A stretch of 64,000 bases of DNA from Rhynchopus sp. YZ270_cl-10 (GCA_964035575.1 OZ037837.1:496001-560000); one strand, 5' to 3'; positions 1 to 12,004 are shown, counted from the stretch's first letter. Notes: generated by a model from the letters alone, not told the origin. Numbers and translations are program-made.

Positions 1-574
1 AGCAGGAGAAACCAAGAAAAACCAGGCTAAATTGACCCCAGATGCACCAAAACTATGATTTTTGATACAGAAAAAAAAAAATTCGAAAAATTCCCCCCAC
101 TTTTTTTACGTTTTTTTGTGCAGAACTGTCACCCGTTTTTTATTCGAGTTTTAAACGTTTAAAACGTTTAAAACGCGTTTTAAATAATTTAAAACGTTTA
201 AAACGTTTTAAACGTTTTAAACGTTTTAAACGCAAAATTAGGAACACTGAGACCCCCCCCGGATGACATCCGTTGAAAGTAAAAAAGAGGCTTCCCCAAG
301 TGTTTTTGTGTGTTGGCGGAGAAGAAAACAGTTTACAATAAAAGACTCCTGCGTCGGTTTTCTTTTTCACAACGCGGAGGGGAACTGTCAGGTTGCCACA
401 CATGTTCACACATTTTTTTAAGAACAAGTACATCAACGTGTCTCCCACGAGTTGGATGAAGAGGACGAACTGTCCGAGGTTGATGTTGAGCTTGAGCTGT
501 CGGAAGAGGAACCCCACTTTCCTCTTGGGTCTCATACAATACGTTTTCTTAAATTCTTGAAAAAATATTCTTGA
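1..574. other. Intergenic AT-rich DNA, no gene recognised
   Basis: No convincing coding region. The stretch holds poly-A/T runs, a degenerate TTTAAAACG tandem and one copy of a short CTCCTGCGTCGG motif (about 345-360) that recurs near 10148 and 41502. Confidence 0.6.
153..232. repeat. Degenerate palindromic TTTAAAACG tandem repeat
   Basis: About nine imperfect copies of TTTAAAACG and its reverse complement CGTTTTAAA alternate, so the tract can fold on itself. Both motifs are read directly from the sequence; no function is inferred. Confidence 0.75.
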
Positions 575-915
575 ACTTTTATTTTTCCTTCCTTCAAAAC
601 TTCACACACAACGCTTTTGGTTTTTGGGAGACACACAAGGTGCCAGGTTCTATGATAAGCACGGAACCACCCTGCACCTGTTTGTCATATATATTGTTTC
701 CCGTGCAATACATGGAGAAACGTTTCGCACTCGAAACAAAGCTTTTTGATAAAAATTAGCGAGATACAAAAACCAGCGCGTGTGGAAGAAAAAAGGAGAG
801 GAAAATATTTTTTCTGATTCAAAGTGGTGTTTACGTTTTGGGTACGGGGCGGAGAATAAAATCTGTTCGATAAAAGAAACGCGAGCTTATTGTTTTATCT
901 TGTTCAACAAAAAAT
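575..915. repeat. Dispersed repeat family A, copy 1
   Basis: About 170 bp (581-750) recurs near 31.79, 40.92 and 54.93 kb. The shared core runs from a CCTTCCTTCAAAACT box through GGTGCCAGGTTCTATG and GGAACCACCCTGCACC to GGAGAAACGTTTCGC. GGTGC/GCACC and GGTTC/GAACC can pair, giving a two-segment stem. The right-hand extension (to about 915) is shared only with the 40.9-41.6 kb copy. Mobile, untranslated-region or structured-RNA origin cannot be separated here. Confidence 0.7.
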
Positions 916-1348
916 AGAATCTGACTTCGGGATACAAGAATAATTAGAATACAAAAAGAAGACAAAAAAAAGAAAAAAAAACAACTTTTTTTCGTTTATC
1001 CGCACGCGTATTACGTCCATTTTTTACGGTGACCCCGATTAAGACCGCAGTTGACGTCTCACGTGGAGGTGATATACATAATGGATAGGATCTCAAACAC
1101 CACGTCTATCCTCAGAGACAATCTTCTGTACTTGGGGAGATTGACCCGAAAATATAAAGAGAAGACAGGGACGCACATTGTGCAGTGTTCTTCCACTCTG
1201 AGGAAGTACGCACAACTGTGTACCTGCACAGAAATATTCGCGCACGCAGGCCTTTTGCTAACTTTGGGATTTTCCCCCTGAATGGCATGATGGTCAAAAA
1301 AAAATAATTTCCTGGAAAAAAAGTACATTCCGAGCTTTCACACCTGGT

Positions 1349-1413
1349 AAAAGCGGTCGTCGCGCGCTTCGCGCGCGCCTCCCTGCCAGCCACAGGGTGG
1401 AGAGGCGAAGGGT
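1349..1413. repeat. GC-rich hairpin repeat, copy 1
   Basis: A 65-bp block with the palindrome GCGCGCTTCGCGCGC, followed by a CCTCCCTGC...GGTGGAGAGGCGAAGGGT segment. It recurs almost unchanged at 8185-8250. Confidence 0.75.
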
Positions 1414-1743
1414 CAGCTTTGCAAGATAACAAAAACGGAATCTAATCCTTTTTTACCGGTGCTTGGTCTTGCGCCTTACGTACACTAACCGTACAAAATC
1501 AATACGTCTTCCAGAAGCAGGGGCTGTTGCAACGGTTGGGTCACTTTGAAATAAGAATGGTCAAATTTTTGCAGCTTGGGTCAAGTGTCATTTCTGGCTG
1601 CAAAATGCAAGGGAATCCCCTTAGACATTGTAAAATGGCACCGTAGGCAGGAAGAAAATAGCGTACAGCGCGAGCGAAGCGAGCGGGAATTTTTTTTTGA
1701 GGTATACCTCCGCGAGCGCAGCGAGCAGAAAAATTTTAAGGTG

Positions 1744-2187
1744 CCATCATGCCATCATGCCATCATGCCATCATGCCATCATGCCATCATGCCATCATGC
1801 CATCATGCCATCATGCCATCATGCCATCATGCCATCATGCCATCATGCCATCATGCCATCATGCCATCATGCCATCATGCCATCATGCCATCATGCCATC
1901 ATGCCATCATGCCATCATGCCATCATGCCATCATGCCATCATGCCATCATGCCATCATGCCATCATGCCATCATGCCATCATGCCATCATGCCATCATGC
2001 CATCATGCCATCATGCCATCATGCCATCATGCCATCATGCCATCATGCCATCATGCCATCATGCCATCATGCCATCATGCCATCATGCCATCATGCCATC
2101 ATGCCATCATGCCATCATGCCATCATGCCATCATGCCATCATGCCATCATGCCATCATGCCATCATGCCATCATGCCATCATGCCAT
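1744..2187. repeat. 8-bp satellite (CCATCATG)n, about 55 copies
   Basis: An essentially perfect tandem array of CCATCATG. The unit length is not a multiple of three and it contains no stop, so long artefactual ORFs run through it. On the right, inverted units (GGCATGATGG) appear near 2245 and 2281-2300, so the array is flanked by short copies in the opposite direction. Confidence 0.95.
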
Positions 2188-2189
2188 CT

Positions 2190-2922
2190 GGGGGGAAATC
2201 CCCAGGTGATGGAGAGCGAAAGCCCTGCCCCACCACCCCCCGTGGCATGATGGAAAAAAAAATAAAAAACGCCCAAAAACGTGGCATGATGGCATGATGG
2301 TTAGCAAAAGGCCTGTCGCGCACGAAAAAAAGTCAAAAAAAAAAAGAAAAAGAATTTTCATCATATGCAATCAATAAATTGATAGTATATGGTGAGGGAT
2401 CAACAAAAATGGTCCCATCTTTCTTTTTATGGTGTGTGTTTTGCAAAACGTAGAAAAGAAAAGTAAAATGCTTCGTGCACAAGTTGAAACTTCAGTAGAT
2501 TGGTTTCTGATATTAACCCTGTTTCAGTCCTAAGAATCATACAGTTGTATTCAAAAGGGTGGACATCTTCAGTGATTTCCCTTTAAATGGTGGGTGAATA
2601 TCGTGAAACCGATGTTCGTGTGAACATTTGGTACCTTCTACTTCAGTTTTTTGTTTCGGGAATACACAAAATACAAAAGTTTTTTTTTCTTTTTTCTTAT
2701 TCCTTTCTCTGTCCTTACTGGATGTAATGTCTGATCACCAGGAGGAAGAGTAACCTAAAGAGTCTTGGTCTTGATGGCTGCCGAGAAAAAGAAAAAAGAT
2801 ACATTGGTGTGGCTGAATGGGGGGGAAAGTGCGGAAATGTGCACAAAAAAAGTGCGGAAAAAGTGCGAATCACCCTTCAGCCATATCATACGTAACGTCT
2901 TATGGACACTTTTGTCGCAGGT
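2190..2922. other. Intergenic region downstream of the channel gene
   Basis: AT-rich, with no recognised gene. It contains a lone TIR-like motif GGTGTGGCTGAATGG near 2809, which matches the ends of small elements elsewhere in the window (12.82, 19.63 and 62.53 kb). Confidence 0.5.
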
Positions 2923-5900
2923 CTAAAGCTTCATATCCAATGTCCCATACTTCCCAGTCGAAGCTGGCAGCCTCACGGACCTTTCATCCTGGGAGCGTGG
3001 GGTCGGTATGTACGACACCTCCGCCTTGGGGAGGTCCCATCCATTCATTTCGCTCCTGCGCGAGCTTCCTAACGGGTTACGTGGTGACACAGGGGCCGAT
3101 ATGCACATCGCCCCTAGGTCACTCGTTGTTGGAAGCAATCTGAGCCCCGAGTTCGTCCCCGAGGGAGGCCCCTGTGTCGGAAGATGTGTCTCATAATATT
3201 TTAAAAAAACTTTTTGACGAAAAAGACAAGAACCCCTATAGTACAACATACCGCAATAGCTCTACAGAAGGACTTTTGAATAACTTGCGCGGTGTGTTCC
3301 TCGAAGAAGGATTCGCCACGTTCCGGCCCGTACTCCTCGTCCTCCTGTATTCATGTGTTGAATTATTTTGTACGAAGACGGTGAATCAAATAAAAAGGAA
3401 TAACAAACAAAGCCGAAGACGTCCACACATACCTCGTCGTACTCATCGAGATCTGTTAGGATAAGGCGTATGGCCTGCCGCCTTCTCGTCGCTGTGTCAA
3501 CAAACCCGTTTGCATATTCAGGAAATTCATCAAGAATAGACTTAAACTTCAGTGCAGGGAGAAAGTACAGCTCGCAGTAGCTTAACAGTCTGCAGTCCGC
3601 CGGCTGCGGCACTCCCAACAAACATGAGATCTCACCCCAATACCCACCTTCATGCACCGTCTCCACCGCCTCACCATCAATGCTAGTGAATGCGCATCCT
3701 TTGTAGAAAAAATAAATACCGGTTTCCATCGGGGTAAATGGATCACCGCGTTCCAGTAGAAGTTCTCCTGGGGATCCTACCCTTAGAACCAAAGAGGAAA
3801 TGAGTCTTGTGAGAAATTGTGGGTTTCGTGCGTTGTGGAGGACATCGATTTTGTCGAAAGCTTTGAGGTTGGAGAAGAAGGTGAGTTCCGCGACGAGCTC
3901 GGCAGGGAGCTCTTCTTTTAGGTTTTCAAACTGGCCTTCGTAGACCTGTTGTGTCTTTGACCACAGCATGCGGTGGTAGCGGAGAATGTCAGCTGTGGTC
4001 TTTTCATCAAGACGACGATGTTCTGCAACGGCCACAACAGCGTCCAGGCGTTGCAGGAAGACTTCGTTGTGTGTCATCTTCATCGTGCTTTGTAAATACG
4101 CAATCACCGTTGCGAAAATCGCAATCCCCAGCACCACATTCACAATACACAATAAGTGCTGTTTGTCCGTCTCCGGCCACCCCTGCCCATACCCTGCAAA
4201 CCCCCGCAAAGCCCAATGCAAATGAATGGTTGCTCTCTCAAACGTTCTGGTTCCGTCATAATCACAGTCAAAATACTTTGAAATGCAACTCGCGTACGTC
4301 TTCCCACGATAAGGGACTGACAAATCACAGTCGGTATCTCCCTTCGCTGTGCCCCACATGCACCCCATCCAGTACAATATGAATGCGAGCAACAGCATGT
4401 TGTACATCAACTTCACCGCAACCGGGTGGATGTCTTCTGCGTATGTCTCTTGTATCGCAATGACCTGAGAAGGAATACGGAAGATATTAATTAAACGGTT
4501 CACCCTGACCCATGGGTGCTGTGCGTATATACGGGGGTTGAAGGGCACCCAGAAGAGCTCCCAAGGAAGGCATGCTATGATGTCCGGGGCAAGCCAGGAA
4601 GAGACGTACATGGCAGCGATGTCGGTCATATTGGTCACTTTGATGCCTCGGTTCGTGGTGACTGGCTCGTAGAAGTTGAGGATGACGTCCCCGATGTGCG
4701 CGACGTCGCAAATCGCACCTAAGATTACAAAAATAATAACTGCTGTGGTGTAGTCGTCGTTTGGGTAGAATGCGCGAGCTGGGGTGATTGTGCATTCAAA
4801 AAAGATGGCGGCTAAGCGGAAGAGGTTCCAGGCTTCAGCGACACGGTGACGCATGACAGAGAGGCCGCGGCTGGAGGTTGTTTCATTATTCTTGCCGTGA
4901 AACCCTAGGTTGATACGGATCTGTTCTCGATCCCGCAAGGCCCGTGCCACGACCTGAGGACTGCAATTTGATGCAAATACCGACGACGCCGGGGTCGCCC
5001 TCGCCTTCACCTTCAGTGTTTTCCTCCCGCTCATCATCCTGGCAGAGTGCGACAAAGGATTTGGAATACTCACATTCACATTCAAAGTAGGGTTGTCCGG
5101 CGTCGCGATAAATGCCCCTCCCAACGGAAGATGCGTCGTAACAAACTGTGCCCCCGCACGGTTCACTTGAAGTACCAAAGGGTCATCTGAAGACCGCGCC
5201 CCGCTCTCCTCCTCAAGAAACGCAGCGCAGCAAGCATTGTAGAGGATCTGTGCCCAAGCGTCCGACTCATCCAGGTCGCTGTACTGCTGCAGCAGGTCTC
5301 TCGCAGACGCCCAGCAGCGGTCGGAAACGTAACCCATTGCACGGAGGTACATCGGGTTCACATCGTCACTCAGGTGGACCAAGCCCTGTGAAGCTATCTT
5401 TGCAGGCAGCACGAAGACTGAGTCGTATGAGATAGGGCGCCATTGTGGTCTGGCTTCGGCCGCGATTCTTGTGGAAGTGTTGTCACCATTTCCATTGCGT
5501 AGAGAGCTCATTGAGGAGAACCGTGCGTGCGTAGGAGGGGCGCCTGCCGCAGAACTGATCGATTCTTGCCGGACAACACCACGGCGTGCGCGCTTTGTCT
5601 CTCCGGTAGCGGCGACGATGTCTGAGGTGTGCAATGCATTCGCTCGTTGTGCGGTCACCAGATCTGCGTCGGCAACTACACGAAGTTTGTGTAAATGCGC
5701 AACCACTGCAAGACACTCTGCACGTACACGAACAGTAGAATGCGCGAGCTCTTCTCCACGGTGCTCGACACATACCCCTTCGCCTTTGCAGAGTCCGATG
5801 CCGAAGCTCCATTTGTCAAATACCTTGACCAGCGTCACAGCACACCCAAGGCAGTCCGAGAGAGACGCCCCGACGCACCACCGTGCAACAAAACGATCCG

Positions 5901-7284
5901 AATTAACCGATTCCACAACGCCATTTGCCCGCTCGACTGCCATAGAGAAGCAGGCAATGCCCTCTCGGAACTTCCGTGTCTCGACTTCATCAATGTGAAA
6001 TACGAGGAACACAAACACTCTGGTTTGTGATACCGCCACTCTGGTGTGCCCTTTTGTAAATTTCTTCGCACGACGGAGCTCATCCTCTGACACCGGGAAG
6101 GTGTCCAACGCAAGACTGCAACGATACTCCGCAGAATCCCTTGGGGACACCCGAGCAATCCGCTGTTTCATACAGGTCAACGTCTTGGCGCTTTCGGCAC
6201 GATCCATACCCTCAAGAATCTCTGCCCCCGTTGCGATCTCTCCAGCCTGAAGGTGCAACCAAAGCACCGCAAGGTCCGCGTCAATCCCGCTGCCTTCTTC
6301 CACTGCATAAATCGGGATGCACTCCGTTTCGTTGGTACCGCCAAATTGGATGTAGTCCACCTGAAAGAATTGGTAGTCCGAAGCATGCTCGTCGAGCTTG
6401 TCGCAGGCAATGAGAAGGGTGACGTGAAAGGGGGTGCACGCATCGGCAAGCTTCTCCGCAACGTTCGCAGCGCCGCATGTTGTGACAGACCACGATTGCA
6501 TGTCAGTTCCGATACGACCTTTTAGGACAGTACCCCGTCGGACTCCTGCCGTCAGATTTAAAGAAAAGATCGATTTTGGTGAGTTTTGCACATTATCGTC
6601 CAACGAAACAACTGAAAGACCTCCACGCGGACTGCTTTCATCCTTAAGCCGCACGCTGTAGTACGCAGCTCTGAGGGCCTCAGACACGCTGTTGCGGGAG
6701 GCAAATGAGATGAAGAGAACTGATCCGTTGCACATATCGATTCTGCCGTTGTTAACCTGCGCGAGTTGCGAGATCGCAGACAGTTTCGCACAAAACGCAC
6801 GAGACAACCCACCCACATCAAAATCCTCCCGAACGACGTCATGCGCAAACCCTTTTATCGCCACCACCGTTTCTATCGCACTGTAAAGCGACCTAAATTT
6901 GCTGTCCGACACACGCCGTTCTGAGGCGCTAAAACGACGATGATGGGTATGACGACGGGTGCTCCTCTCCCCTACAGTCTCCATTAACGTGTCAACCTGC
7001 TGCGGTTGAACCTCATTTCCAGAATTTTCCGAATTTTTCCGAAACCTGGAGCCTATATGATGTGTCAACACCGAACCTACAACAACCATCACAAAGGTCA
7101 CAACCCCCATGGTCCATGAAGGGGCTCCTGTTGACACCATAAAATAGCATCCCAGTCCTGTTAGTGATGTTGTCATGGCGGAGATGGCGGCAAGCAGCAG
7201 CTGCGTCGTCGAGTCATCGTATGCGACCTGCTCTTTCTTGCGCTCCACCTCTGTGAACAAAAAAGAGTCGCTTGGTTGAAGCAT
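2923..7284 (-). CDS. Cyclase-homology/cyclic-nucleotide-gated-type channel fusion, three exons
   Basis: Predicted membrane ion channel. Exons 7284-3433, 3344-3252 and 3171-2923 join in phase 0 to give about 1397 residues. The N-terminus has two hydrophobic segments (about 29-50 and 57-76). Two regions (about 130-330 and 420-545) resemble class III nucleotide cyclase domains but lack the usual metal-binding Asp pattern: the first reads RIDMCNGSVLF and the second VNSDRF. They are probably non-catalytic. A six-helix channel follows (S1 about 818, S4 RVNRLINIFRIP about 935, pore RGFAGYGQGWP about 1028, S6 about 1040-1062). A cyclic-nucleotide-binding fold lies at about 1160-1255; it keeps GE (YWGEISCLL) but the phosphate-cassette Arg position reads QPADCR. 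The tail is acidic and Ser/Pro-rich. Channel identity is fairly sure; ligand and ion selectivity are not. Confidence 0.85.
3172..3251 (-). other. Spliceosomal intron 2 of the channel gene (80 nt)
   Basis: The donor GCG|GTATGT and acceptor ACACAG|GGG match intron 1. A T-rich tract precedes the acceptor. Phase-0 joining leads into an open 82-codon last exon. Confidence 0.7.
3345..3432 (-). other. Spliceosomal intron 1 of the channel gene (88 nt)
   Basis: On the minus strand GAG|GTATGT opens the intron and TACAG|GAG closes it. Both exon junctions are phase 0. Without splicing the frame reads through into an unrelated tail that ends at 3262. Confidence 0.75.
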
Positions 7285-7496
7285 GGTGTTTGATTGCTTT
7301 TTTTAAAACCAAAGATAATGTCTGAAACTACGAGATGGATCTGGTCTTCTCGTCTTTTTGGATCTTTAATTTTAAAAAAAAATTATTGTTAAAAAAACCC
7401 CCCAAATGAAGCTGGGGAGGGTTGAGAGAATGGAGAGCCAGAAAGAGAGAGGAGAAAAACAGAGACCTAGCGTCCACACATTTCCTCTTTTTATAA

Positions 7497-7563
7497 AATT
7501 TGATAAATTGGTTCGAGTAGTGTAGTTGCCTCAGGTTGTGTTGCCACAGTTGGTGCAATCTCC
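7497..7563 (+). repeat. Dispersed repeat family B, copy 1
   Basis: About 65 bp with the shared string GTAGTGTAGTTGCCTC, then GTGTTGCCACAG and GCAATCTCCAC. Other copies are at 9604-9668 (+), 29484-29545 (-) and a partial one at 10833-10878 (-). Confidence 0.8.
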
Positions 7564-7861
7564 ACTTTTTTTTAAAATTATTTCAGCAAGCCACAGTTTG
7601 CATCAGCGAGAGAGAGAGTTCTGTCGTGGGGAAGGAGGGGGAGGGGGAGGGGGTGAAATGAAGGGGGATGAATGTTAGGGGTATAATAAGAAACAGAAGG
7701 CAGGTTGAGCGTCAAGCTGAGAATGGTTTCCGCAACATAGTGTGAAGAGTGGGTGGGTGGGTGGGAGGAGGAAGAAAAAAAAATGGGTTTTGTGTGTTGT
7801 GTGTGGCAGTCTGTGTTTTGAGTGATGCGTTTTTATATTTACAAAAGATTAAGAACAGTTT

Positions 7862-7900
7862 ATAAGATCCTAAGCCTCTCGTGCTGAGCTGCACCCTTAT
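7862..7900 (+). repeat. Stem-loop family, weak copy
   Basis: Carries the family core CTAAGCCTCTCGTGC, but the 3' arm (GCTGAGCTGCACC) has diverged, leaving only partial pairing plus an ATAAG/CTTAT closing stem. Confidence 0.45.
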
Positions 7901-8184
7901 TGGGCTGAATCCACTGGCAGAGATTAATAAGTTGAAAAATGCGTACCTAATGTCCACCTCAGACACCACAGAGGAACAAGATGGAAGGGCTTGAAGGAAG
8001 GCCTTGACAGAGTGGGTTGAAAAATAGAAAAGAAATCCCCACCTTTATTTTTCCCTCAGAGAAACAAAGATCTAAAAAAAAAAAGTTTTTTTTTGGGTGG
8101 GACAGGGTTTCCGCCAGGATTTGGGGTTTCAGGAATTGGGGGGGACCATCAAAAAGACCCCCCAAAAAAATTTTTTCTCCCCGC

Positions 8185-8250
8185 AAAAGCGGTCGTCGCG
8201 CGCTTCGCGCGCGCCTCCCTGCAGGCCACAGAGTGGAGAGGCGAAGGGTG
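8185..8250. repeat. GC-rich hairpin repeat, copy 2
   Basis: Near-identical to 1349-1413 across about 65 bp, including the GCGCGCTTCGCGCGC palindrome. Confidence 0.75.
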
Positions 8251-9106
8251 CACCAGGTTTGATAGCAGCCATGTCAAGCTTCACAGCTGTGTGTCTGGTA
8301 GAGGTGGTTTGTTTGGAGGTCGGGGGTGGAAGCTTAACAAGGTAAGGGGTCCTGTGAGAGTGGAGGGTGATGGTGTTTGCTTTTTCTATTGTATGGTGCT
8401 ACAGTCATTACAGTGCTGCAGTGGGAACATGTAATAACTACCCGTCCCTTGCACCGAAGCCTCCTTAGAAAAAGGGGCAATGCACGGAAGTATCGATGGA
8501 AGTATATCAATATCACATAGCTAGCAACACAGCGCCGCAGGCGCACGGTACGCTACTTTTACCCTTTTTTAAAAAGATTGCACCACCCCCTTTTTCTTCC
8601 ACTTCTTCTGGCACAGCGAGCCAAATGCTCTGCACGGTGGGGTCGCATGACCACGGGGGATCATCTACAACCTCCAAAACCCCATTTTTCTTGGGGGGGG
8701 CCATGGTCCCCCCCAAACCCCTGTAAAAATCCGGATTTTTCTGGGAAAAATATTGGGGGGGTCCATGGTCCCCCCCGGTCCCCCTTGGCGGAAACCCTGT
8801 GGGAGGCTGGGCTGTGCCCAGACCATCATTGTTTGGAGACTGCTGCGCGGTTTTGCTCAGAGTAACATCGATGGTCGACCCGCGTGCGCATGGTATGACG
8901 CTTTCGGCACCAATGAAGGAACCTACTCACAGGGTGCCATTACCATCGTTGATAGAGCACAGGTCTTGATGTAAGATGTTTGACCCACAGCCAACGCTAT
9001 GACATTACGATCACGAAAAACCGTGGCACCTTACAACCAAAGGGTGCCATTACCATCGTTGATAGAACACAGGTCTTGGGTTTTCACTATTAAAAAAAAG
9101 AGAAGT

Positions 9107-9150
9107 TGAAATTGCAAACGCCTCACCGTTCATCAGCGGATGCAGGAACA
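9107..9150 (+). repeat. Second hairpin motif (CGCCTCACCGTTC), copy 1
   Basis: The motif CGCCTCACCGTTCATC followed by GCGGATGCAGG, preceded by AGAGAAGTTGAAA. Better conserved copies lie at 19068, 32582 and 43703. Confidence 0.6.
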
Positions 9151-9603
9151 AAAAAAAAAACAATAAAAAAACCCCGTTGGTCTTTCGTTGGTACGCTACC
9201 CGCGTAATACACAATTTTTATGATTTCTTTTTTGCTGGATTTTTTCGTAATGGAGTGTAGCCGCCACAGTGAAAAAGCAACAACAAAAAAAAAACATACG
9301 TCAGATGTCTGTACCTTATGTATAGTCTCATCTAAAATCATTTGCTCCTCCCCCTCCCCCTTTTTTTCCTTTTAATCTATGATATGTGACAGAACCGTCT
9401 TGCTCAGCAAGTTTTCTTCCTTTCATGTTCCCCCCCCCCCCCCCCCCAGTTTACACCTGAGGACGGGCTCCACTATATCCCAAACAATTTTTGTTTTTTT
9501 TTTTTTTTTGAAAACTTGGTTTGTATTTGCTTTTTTTTGTCTTTTTTTTGATAAATCTGTTGGTGTACCATGCAGGCTGGTCTTCGCTACATTTTATTTT
9601 TTA

Positions 9604-9668
9604 TTTGATAAATTGTTGGAGTAGTGTAGTTGCCTCGGTTGTGTTGCCACAGTTGTGCAATCTCCACT
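9604..9668 (+). repeat. Dispersed repeat family B, copy 2
   Basis: Matches copy 1 over about 65 bp (TAGTGTAGTTGCCTCGGTTG to CAATCTCCAC). Confidence 0.8.
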
Positions 9669-11177
9669 GTCTGTATTTTTTTTTTGTCGACAATCACTCA
9701 CTCTGAGACTCAAATGTTTGTCGCCCTTGCACTCAATGTTGGCCGAAGATCCTTTGCTACTTTTTTCCAAAAAAAAATATATATATATATCTGGCACACG
9801 GTTCCTCCACCACCATCACCACCACCACCAGATGGCTTTGTCACAAAACCCTCCCTCCTTATCCTCCACTTCTCCTCTCTCTTCACCGTCTTTTTAAAAA
9901 AAGCAAATAACGTCATTTGCATTGGTGTGATCAAAGAACCCAAATTCCTTGCACTTCTCCTGCACTCTGTCTGGTTCCGACCACCCCCATTGCATAACTC
10001 CTTTATATTACTTGAGGACTTTTCTCTTAGCAATGTAGTCGTTTCCACAACGGTCTTCTTTCTATTACTCCAGTACTGTCCATACTTTTTTCTTGTTTCA
10101 TCTTTTCTTTCCTTACTTCAAAAACTCTCTCTTTTTTAAGTTGGATAAAAGGCTCCTGCGTCGGTTTTCTCTTTCATCTTATAATATAGTAGTCGTGGGC
10201 ACCCCCCAAAGGGCGCATACTCCACTAATTTATCTTTCTTTTCTTTTTTGAAAACTTTTTTTTTTTACCATTCCTTTTTAGGGAACGCAGCATGCACGGT
10301 TTTTGAAGCTCCAAGAAAAATGGGGTCGGCGGGCTTAATAGGAAGTTTTTCTTTCTAAACGTGCACACACAACTGGCAAAAAAAAAAGGGGAGGTGTCGT
10401 CACTCACCTATATCATCATTGAAATACCATTGCTTACCAATGGTACACTCCAATACTGTTGCCCCGTATTTTTTCTGTCCTATTCGACTCGGCAGATTTT
10501 TTTGCTTTTTTTTTTTGGTAGGCTGTACATTTCTGTGTTCGTAGGCATGCTTCTGTTGCCCCTTTTTATTTTTATTTTCCTTCTCTTTTTTTTTCTCTGT
10601 TTTTTTTTATTTTTCCGGAGACGGCACAGCTCCTATACCATACATCACCTGAGGGGTTAAAAAGAGATGAACGCCCTGCAACGGGTTTTGCTCTGCTCTT
10701 ACCTCTTGCTTCTTGCTTCTTTTGCTTCACTTCTCAGAAAGCATCTTCATCATCGCTTTGTTCGGCACGGGGCTTCTTTCCCGCAATCGTTCCGGTGCTC
10801 TGTGTGTTTAGATGTCGTTGATACGGAAAATTTGTGGCAACACAACCGAGGCAACTACACTGCTCCAACAATGTATCAAGATAATAATAAAAAAACCTCC
10901 CTTTTCATCTTTTTGTTTAATTGATGCGCCACTCTATTTTCCTCCTTTTTGATATGTCAGCATCTACGAACCCCCAAGAAGGTAAGGTAGGGTATTTATA
11001 TCCATTTTCAATTTTTAAATATCGCCAGATCCGACCGACTCAGACACCCAGTACACCACGTCGTTTTTAGGCCCCAGTCTACCGGAGAATCATGTCAGAT
11101 ATGCTCTGAAGATGGAAACCCGGGCACCCAGATACTTGCCATTTACGAGTAATATCCAGGGTTTCCCAAAAAAAAAA

Positions 11178-11985
11178 ACAAGTAATTGCTATCAGAAAAA
11201 AAACGGGATGTGCTGTGGTTATGGGGGGACCCACACTCTTGAACACTGGCCTGTAGGAATAATCTACACTCTGCTCTTCTGCAGGTATGCGAAAACACTG
11301 CCAGAACCACTGGGACGCCTGCACTTGAAACGTTCAAGAAGGGGGGCTGTCATCCTCAGACCCCTCTTCGTCCAGCACCATTTGCTCGATCGATGGTCGG
11401 CGTGTTCCAGCTCGTTGTCGTAGCCTCCCACTCATCGTCGTTGCCGGAGGAGGAGTGCGCAAGGAACACAGACGACTAATTGTGGTCGATCACACCATGC
11501 GCATCAGCACCACCCAGCAAAGCGCCAGGCTGCTATGTTGGTTTCAAAAACCGCGCGGAGTTTCCCACAGCACACCTCGTTTTTTTTCTTAGCAATTCCT
11601 TGTTTTATTGTTGTTGTTGTTGCAACACACCTTCCTTCAACCCTTGTAGGATCAGTTGTCATTTTTTTCTAGAAAACTTGAAATTACACATTTCAAGAGA
11701 ACAAATTAAAAAGGGTCCTTATTTGCATTTTTGGGCTCCGCCCGTGCAGTGGTGGGGTCAATCTCGAAAATTGGACAATTTTTTGACCACTTAAATTTTG
11801 AGAAATATGAGCCCGGTTGCTTATACGTGGGGCCCATTTTTGGCCAAAATTTTCCTCAAAATCCGGGTTTGTAATATTGACCCTTTACTCCCCCCCCCAC
11901 ATCGATTTCAATACTATACCTTACTTCACCTACGGTTACCCTTACAGGGGGGGTGAAGGAAGGTAAGTTGAAAATGAAATATCTC
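11178..11985 (+). repeat. Left arm of an 0.8-kb inverted duplication (partner 21725-22548)
   Basis: Reads as the reverse complement of 21725-22548 over almost its full length, with scattered changes. Inside it, 11178-11613 is itself bounded by about 40-bp inverted repeats starting ACAAGTAATTGCTA and containing GGGATGTGCTGTGG, so it looks like a foldback element of about 435 bp. Both copies keep a similar short ORF with a Cys-rich tract, but that ORF has no recognisable domain. Confidence 0.8.
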
Positions 11986-12004
11986 CCCTTTCTTTATTCG
12001 TTGC

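Larger units (their letters stand above)
7285..12004. other. Repeat-rich intergenic region, no gene recognised
   Basis: 4.7 kb of mostly AT-rich DNA with long homopolymers. It holds repeat B copies (7497, 9604, 10833), a stem-loop copy (7862), the GC-rich hairpin (8185), a second hairpin motif (9110), and one half of an 0.8-kb inverted duplication (11178-11985). Short ORFs here consist of low-complexity or repeat sequence. Confidence 0.6.

Noticed and set aside
1744-2187. Possible CRISPR array (also the other satellites)
   Set aside because: Contiguous units without spacers in a eukaryotic context with introns.
1576-2297. ORFs through the 8-bp satellite
   Set aside because: All frames read a four-to-eight-residue repeat; an artefact of the unit.
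11480-11794. ORF shared by both arms of the 11/22-kb duplication
   Set aside because: Conserved only because the DNA is duplicated; no domain, and the ends differ.
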